Shown here: one piece after another, positions 8,644-11,958 of the stretch
How positions within the stretch are numbered: the stretch's first letter is position 1
How the letters are laid out: each line of letters opens with the position of its first letter
Assembly (NCBI GenBank): GCA_029261615.1
Contig: JAJDAX010000205.1
Location: 1-11,958 of the forward strand
DNA: 11,958 bases
Source of the DNA: Nitrospinaceae bacterium
GTDB taxonomy: Bacteria > Nitrospinota > Nitrospinia > Nitrospinales > Nitrospinaceae
Reading direction: 5' to 3'
Program-made: the position numbers and the translations under genes
The notes under the pieces: generated by a model
What the model was told of the DNA's origin: nothing
The model's database searches: none
What the model saw: the letters and a program-made list of their open reading frames with translations, nothing else

Positions 8644-9660
8644 ATGTCATTGCAATCCATACAGGGCCAACCCCAGGCCTCTGGGATACTTACCAGAGCC
8701 TTGGAAAGCGGCCGAATTGCCAATGCCTACCTGTTTTACGGACCCGATAGCGTAGGCAAAAAGAAGGCCGGATTTGAACTCGCTAAAGCCCTAAATTGCG
8801 AAACTTCAGGTCCATCAGCCGCCTGCGATCATTGTTCAGCATGCAGGCGCATTGATCAGGGCATTCATCCTGACGTATTTTTTCTGGAACCCGATGCCGG
8901 TGCTTCGGTCAGGGAGCCTTGGATAAAAATTGAAGCGATCCGTGATCTTCAAAAGAAATTGGCTTTTTTGCCCTATGAGGGCAAAACCAAAGTCGTGCTT
9001 ATTGATGGCGCAGACAGAATTAACCCCCAGGCCGCCAATGCATTCCTGAAAACACTGGAAGAGCCCCCCGTTGATACGATCATTGTTCTCATTTCATCCA
9101 ATCCCCAGCAACTGCTGCCAACTGTCGCCTCCCGCTGCCAGGGAATCCGTTTTCAGCCGCTTTCCGAATCGATCCTGGAAACCATATTGAGCAGCCTTGC
9201 AGATGAAAACGAGGAAATCAGGCGCGATGAAATTCCACAGAGAGTCAGCCGAGCCGGGGGTAGCGTTAAAAATGCCCTGGAGTTTGATCTTGAAGAATGG
9301 GGACAAATGAGACATTCACTCATTCAACTGTTGACGCACCTTTCTTTGGAGCGGGTCGATGTTCTGTTTTCTTTTGCCCGCGACTGGGCCAAAGCCGAAT
9401 CCACAATTCTCACCAGTATGTTAAAAGAGATGAGCGGTTTGCTGCGGGATATCACACTTTTACAAATTAATTGTTCCTCGGAAATACTTTTTAACCGCGA
9501 TCTTTCAAGCGACGTTACGCCCATGGTTGGCAAGCGTAGTCAGCTGGCCCTGGCAAACATGCAGGAAACTCTGCACAACACCCGGCTTGCTCTTAAAGGG
9601 AATGCAAACGTACAATTGACTCTTGAAGCAATGCTACTCGACTTTTGTGAGGCACGATAA
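8644..9660 (+). CDS. holB: DNA polymerase III subunit delta' (clamp loader)
   Basis: Delta' is part of the clamp loader that places the sliding clamp on DNA. The 338-residue protein has the AAA+ clamp-loader pattern: ANAYLFYGP leading to the P-loop GPDSVGKKK (residues 33-41), a zinc module (C52, C61, C64, C67), a Walker B-like VVLIDGADR (117-125), FLKTLEEPP (134-142), and the SRC motif (163-165) that supplies the arginine finger to its neighbour in the ring. The P-loop has Lys where Thr or Ser normally coordinates magnesium, and Walker B lacks the usual acidic second residue, so it probably does not hydrolyse ATP, as in E. coli. The start is fixed by an in-frame TGA 12 bases upstream; there is no clear Shine-Dalgarno sequence. 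ricT follows after 9 bases. Confidence 0.95.
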   Translation: MSLQSIQGQPQASGILTRALESGRIANAYLFYGPDSVGKKKAGFELAKALNCETSGPSAACDHCSACRRIDQGIHPDVFFLEPDAGASVREPWIKIEAIRDLQKKLAFLPYEGKTKVVLIDGADRINPQAANAFLKTLEEPPVDTIIVLISSNPQQLLPTVASRCQGIRFQPLSESILETILSSLADENEEIRRDEIPQRVSRAGGSVKNALEFDLEEWGQMRHSLIQLLTHLSLERVDVLFSFARDWAKAESTILTSMLKEMSGLLRDITLLQINCSSEILFNRDLSSDVTPMVGKRSQLALANMQETLHNTRLALKGNANVQLTLEAMLLDFCEAR

Positions 9661-9669
9661 GTAACCATT

Positions 9670-10557
9670 ATGGCAATGAATCCGATCTGCAAACTCGATC
9701 CTCCAAAGGACAGTCCCAAAGGCCCCCCACCCAGATTTGTACTGGGTGTACGGGTAAAAGGTGTCGACAAATCTGTGCTTTGCGATCCCGGCAGTCACCC
9801 TCTTAGAGTCGGCGCAATCGTGATGATCGCAACAGCCCAGGGAGATAAGCTTGCCGTTGTGGCATCCAACAAGCTGCCTAACTTTAAAAAGGAAGCCCAG
9901 GTTCTTAATATTATACGAGAGGCAAACGAACAGGATCTAGCCCGTGATAAAGAACAGGTTATGCGGGAAAACACAGCCCGCGAACATTGCCTCGACCTGA
10001 TCCAGAACCTAAAGCTGCCCATGAGCCTGAGCCGGGTCATGTATTTAAGCGAGGACAATAAATCCGTATTTTTCTTTACTGCAGAAGGACGCGTCGATTT
10101 CCGTGAATTGGTCAAGCAACTTGCTGGAAGGCTCAAGCATAGAATAGAAATGAGACAGGTGGGTGTGCGCGATGAAGCAAAATCCATCACAGGTTACGGC
10201 ACCTGCGGCGAGGCTCTTTGCTGCTCCACTTTTCTCGACCAGTTCTCACCGGTAACCATTCGCATGGCTAAGGACCAGGGGCTCGCCCTGAACCCCAGCA
10301 AGATCTCCGGGGTGTGTGGCCGCTTGATGTGTTGCCTGCAATACGAACATGCTAACTATAAAGAGCTCATCAAGGAAATGCCGAAACTGGGAAGCCGGGT
10401 ACAAACACCGGACGGCCCAGGCAAAGTTATCAAGCAGGATATTTTAAAATCGATGCTAACCGTTCGCCTTGAGGATGAGTCGATCCTGTACTATCATCTG
10501 GACGAAATCAAAACGGCATCCAAACCTGCTGCCAGTTCTGAAAATTCCCCATCCTGA
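9670..10557 (+). CDS. ricT: PSP1-domain protein, RicT/YaaT family
   Basis: The 295-residue protein has the PSP1 core (about residues 85-230) with the family's invariant cysteines: C179 in GTCGEALCC, C184, C185, then C216 in GVCGRLMCC, C221 and C222. IEMRQVGVRDEAK (159-171) and PSKISG are also characteristic. In Bacillus subtilis, RicT (YaaT) works with RicA and RicF in a [4Fe-4S]-binding complex that affects RNase Y-dependent mRNA processing, competence and sporulation. The role in other phyla is less clear. A KOW-like tail (LGSRVQTPDGPGKVI, about 240-254) follows, then a Ser/Pro-rich end. It is next to holB, as in Firmicutes. The first ATG is used; a second is two codons later, and neither has a strong ribosome binding site. 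Confidence 0.93.
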   Translation: MAMNPICKLDPPKDSPKGPPPRFVLGVRVKGVDKSVLCDPGSHPLRVGAIVMIATAQGDKLAVVASNKLPNFKKEAQVLNIIREANEQDLARDKEQVMRENTAREHCLDLIQNLKLPMSLSRVMYLSEDNKSVFFFTAEGRVDFRELVKQLAGRLKHRIEMRQVGVRDEAKSITGYGTCGEALCCSTFLDQFSPVTIRMAKDQGLALNPSKISGVCGRLMCCLQYEHANYKELIKEMPKLGSRVQTPDGPGKVIKQDILKSMLTVRLEDESILYYHLDEIKTASKPAASSENSPS

Positions 10558-10579
10558 TTCTCCCTGGAAAGCGAACACC

Positions 10580-11958
10580 ATGACCGATCGTTTTTATATC
10601 ACCACCCCTATTTACTACGTAAACGATGTGCCGCATATCGGGCATGCCTACACCACCATAGCCGCTGATGTAGCCGCACGCTATCACCGTTTAAAAGGTG
10701 AAGAGGTGTACTTTCTCACGGGCACGGACGAGCACGGACAGAAAGTTCAGGAAGCTGCAACCAAACGCGGCATTTCTCCACAACAACACGTCGATGAACT
10801 GCATGTGCGATTTAAAGAACTGTGGCAGCGCTTTGATATTTCACACAGTGATTTCATCAGGACAACTGAAGACCGCCATAAAAAAGTAGTCCAATCCATT
10901 TTGCAGGATTTATACGATCGCGGTGAAATTTATCAGGACACTTATGAAGGCTGGTACTGCACTCCCTGCGAACGTTTTTTCACTGAAAAAGATTTAAAGG
11001 ATGGGAATTGCCCGGATTGCAGTCGCAAAGTCGATCAGATTAAAGAAGCCAATTATTTTTTCAAAATGGGCCAGCACCAGGAATGGCTCATCAATCACAT
11101 CAACACAAATAAGACCTTCGTCCGACCGGATTCCCGCAAGAATGAGATTCTTGGATTTCTCAAAAAACCGTTGGGCGACCTGTGCATCTCGCGTCCCAAA
11201 GCGCGTCTTGCCTGGGGCATCCCCCTGCCCTTCGATGACGAATACGTCACCTATGTCTGGTTCGATGCCCTGATCAACTACATTTCAATTCATGGCCAGG
11301 TACCGGAAATTAAAGCCAGCGGATTCTGGCCTGCAAGCCATCACCTGATTGGTAAAGACATTCTGACGACGCATTCGGTTTACTGGTCCACTATGTTGAA
11401 AGCGGTTGGACTTGACCTGCCTGACAACATTTTTGCGCATGGCTGGTGGACAGTGAACGGACAGAAAATGTCGAAATCACTTTTTAATGTGGTGGAACCC
11501 AACAAGCTGATCGACCAGTTTGGCGTGGATGTCATCCGTTATTTTTTGCTGCGTGAAGTACCGTTCGGACTCGATGGTGATTTTTCACACAAAGCCCTGA
11601 TTGGCCGCATCAACAGTGATCTTGCTAACAATCTCGGCAACCTGCTCAACCGCACTCTCAATATGGTTAAGAAATACTATGACGGCGTTATACCAGAAGC
11701 AGGAGAAAGCTGCCCCGAGGACGAACCGTTGAAAGCAAAAGCAAAGGCGGTTACGAGCGAGGTGGATCGCTTATTTGAAGAGCTGGCGTTCAACAGAATT
11801 TTGATGCAGGTATGGGAATTTCTTGATGCCGCCAACGTCTACATCAACGACACGGCACCGTGGAATCTTGCACGATCCGACGAAGGCAAGAAACGGTTAT
11901 CCACTGTATTATACAACGCTGCCGAAGCCATAAGAATCGCATCAGTACTGCTGCACCC
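10580..11958 (+). CDS. metG: Methionyl-tRNA synthetase, 5' part
   Basis: This enzyme charges tRNA-Met with methionine using ATP. The frame is open from the ATG at 10580 to the window edge: 459 complete codons, with the 3' end missing. Class I signatures are present: HIGH at residues 19-22 (VPHIGHAYTT) and KMSKS at 296-300. A CxxC...CxxC zinc knuckle (C127, C130, C144, C147) lies in the connective domain. FLTGTDEHGQK (45-55) and WFDALINY (227-234) are typical of the group. The anticodon-binding helical domain begins near residue 350. Whether the C-terminal tRNA-binding (EMAP-like) domain is present cannot be seen. It starts 22 bases after ricT, preceded by a weak GGAAAG, and is probably cotranscribed with holB and ricT. 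Confidence 0.98.
   Translation, partial: MTDRFYITTPIYYVNDVPHIGHAYTTIAADVAARYHRLKGEEVYFLTGTDEHGQKVQEAATKRGISPQQHVDELHVRFKELWQRFDISHSDFIRTTEDRHKKVVQSILQDLYDRGEIYQDTYEGWYCTPCERFFTEKDLKDGNCPDCSRKVDQIKEANYFFKMGQHQEWLINHINTNKTFVRPDSRKNEILGFLKKPLGDLCISRPKARLAWGIPLPFDDEYVTYVWFDALINYISIHGQVPEIKASGFWPASHHLIGKDILTTHSVYWSTMLKAVGLDLPDNIFAHGWWTVNGQKMSKSLFNVVEPNKLIDQFGVDVIRYFLLREVPFGLDGDFSHKALIGRINSDLANNLGNLLNRTLNMVKKYYDGVIPEAGESCPEDEPLKAKAKAVTSEVDRLFEELAFNRILMQVWEFLDAANVYINDTAPWNLARSDEGKKRLSTVLYNAAEAIRIASVLLH

Noticed and set aside
8570..8755. TTG-initiated plus-strand frame overlapping the start of holB
   Set aside because: Out of frame with holB, overlaps its start, and lacks a ribosome binding site or recognisable sequence.

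Overview
The window is ordinary bacterial chromosome, dominated by a complete F-type ATP synthase operon and a DNA replication/translation gene cluster. Proteins resemble Gram-negative, free-living bacteria. The holB-ricT-metG order, the AtpZ-type gene at the head of the atp operon, the sigma-54 activator and a ferredoxin with a long-insert cluster motif would fit a deltaproteobacterial or Nitrospinota-like lineage. That placement is inference from gene content and is not secure. I see no insertion sequence, phage gene, CRISPR array, tRNA or rRNA.

Layout: (1) 1-855 (+), the 3' part of a sigma-54-dependent activator whose start lies left of the window. (2) 936-7608 (-), the ATP synthase operon in the order atpZ-atpB-atpE-atpF-atpH-atpA-atpG-atpD-atpC, tightly packed, convergent with the activator. 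(3) 7609-7959, a roughly 350-base gap with a good minus-strand sigma-70 promoter (7814-7842), a long leader with inverted repeats, and the rho-independent terminator of the next gene. (4) 7960-8286 (-), a two-[4Fe-4S] ferredoxin with its own promoter. (5) 8287-8643, a divergent promoter region. (6) 8644-11958 (+), holB (clamp-loader delta'), ricT/yaaT (PSP1-domain protein) and the 5' part of metG, probably one transcript from the TTGAAT-N16-TATAAT promoter at 8519-8546.

Function: atpB, atpE and atpF form the membrane Fo sector. atpH, atpA, atpG, atpD and atpC form the F1 sector. AtpZ is a small accessory membrane protein. The c-subunit lacks the sodium-coupling residues, so a proton-driven enzyme is predicted. 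The terminator after the ferredoxin gene and the promoter just beyond it indicate that the ferredoxin and the ATP synthase are separate transcripts.

No clearly new system is visible. The most interesting details are a 14-codon reading frame with a strong ribosome binding site that bridges atpE and atpF and overlaps the start of atpF, which has no such site of its own; the long structured leader before atpZ; the unusual cysteine spacing in the ferredoxin; altered nucleotide-binding motifs in HolB; and a degenerate glycine motif in the c-subunit.
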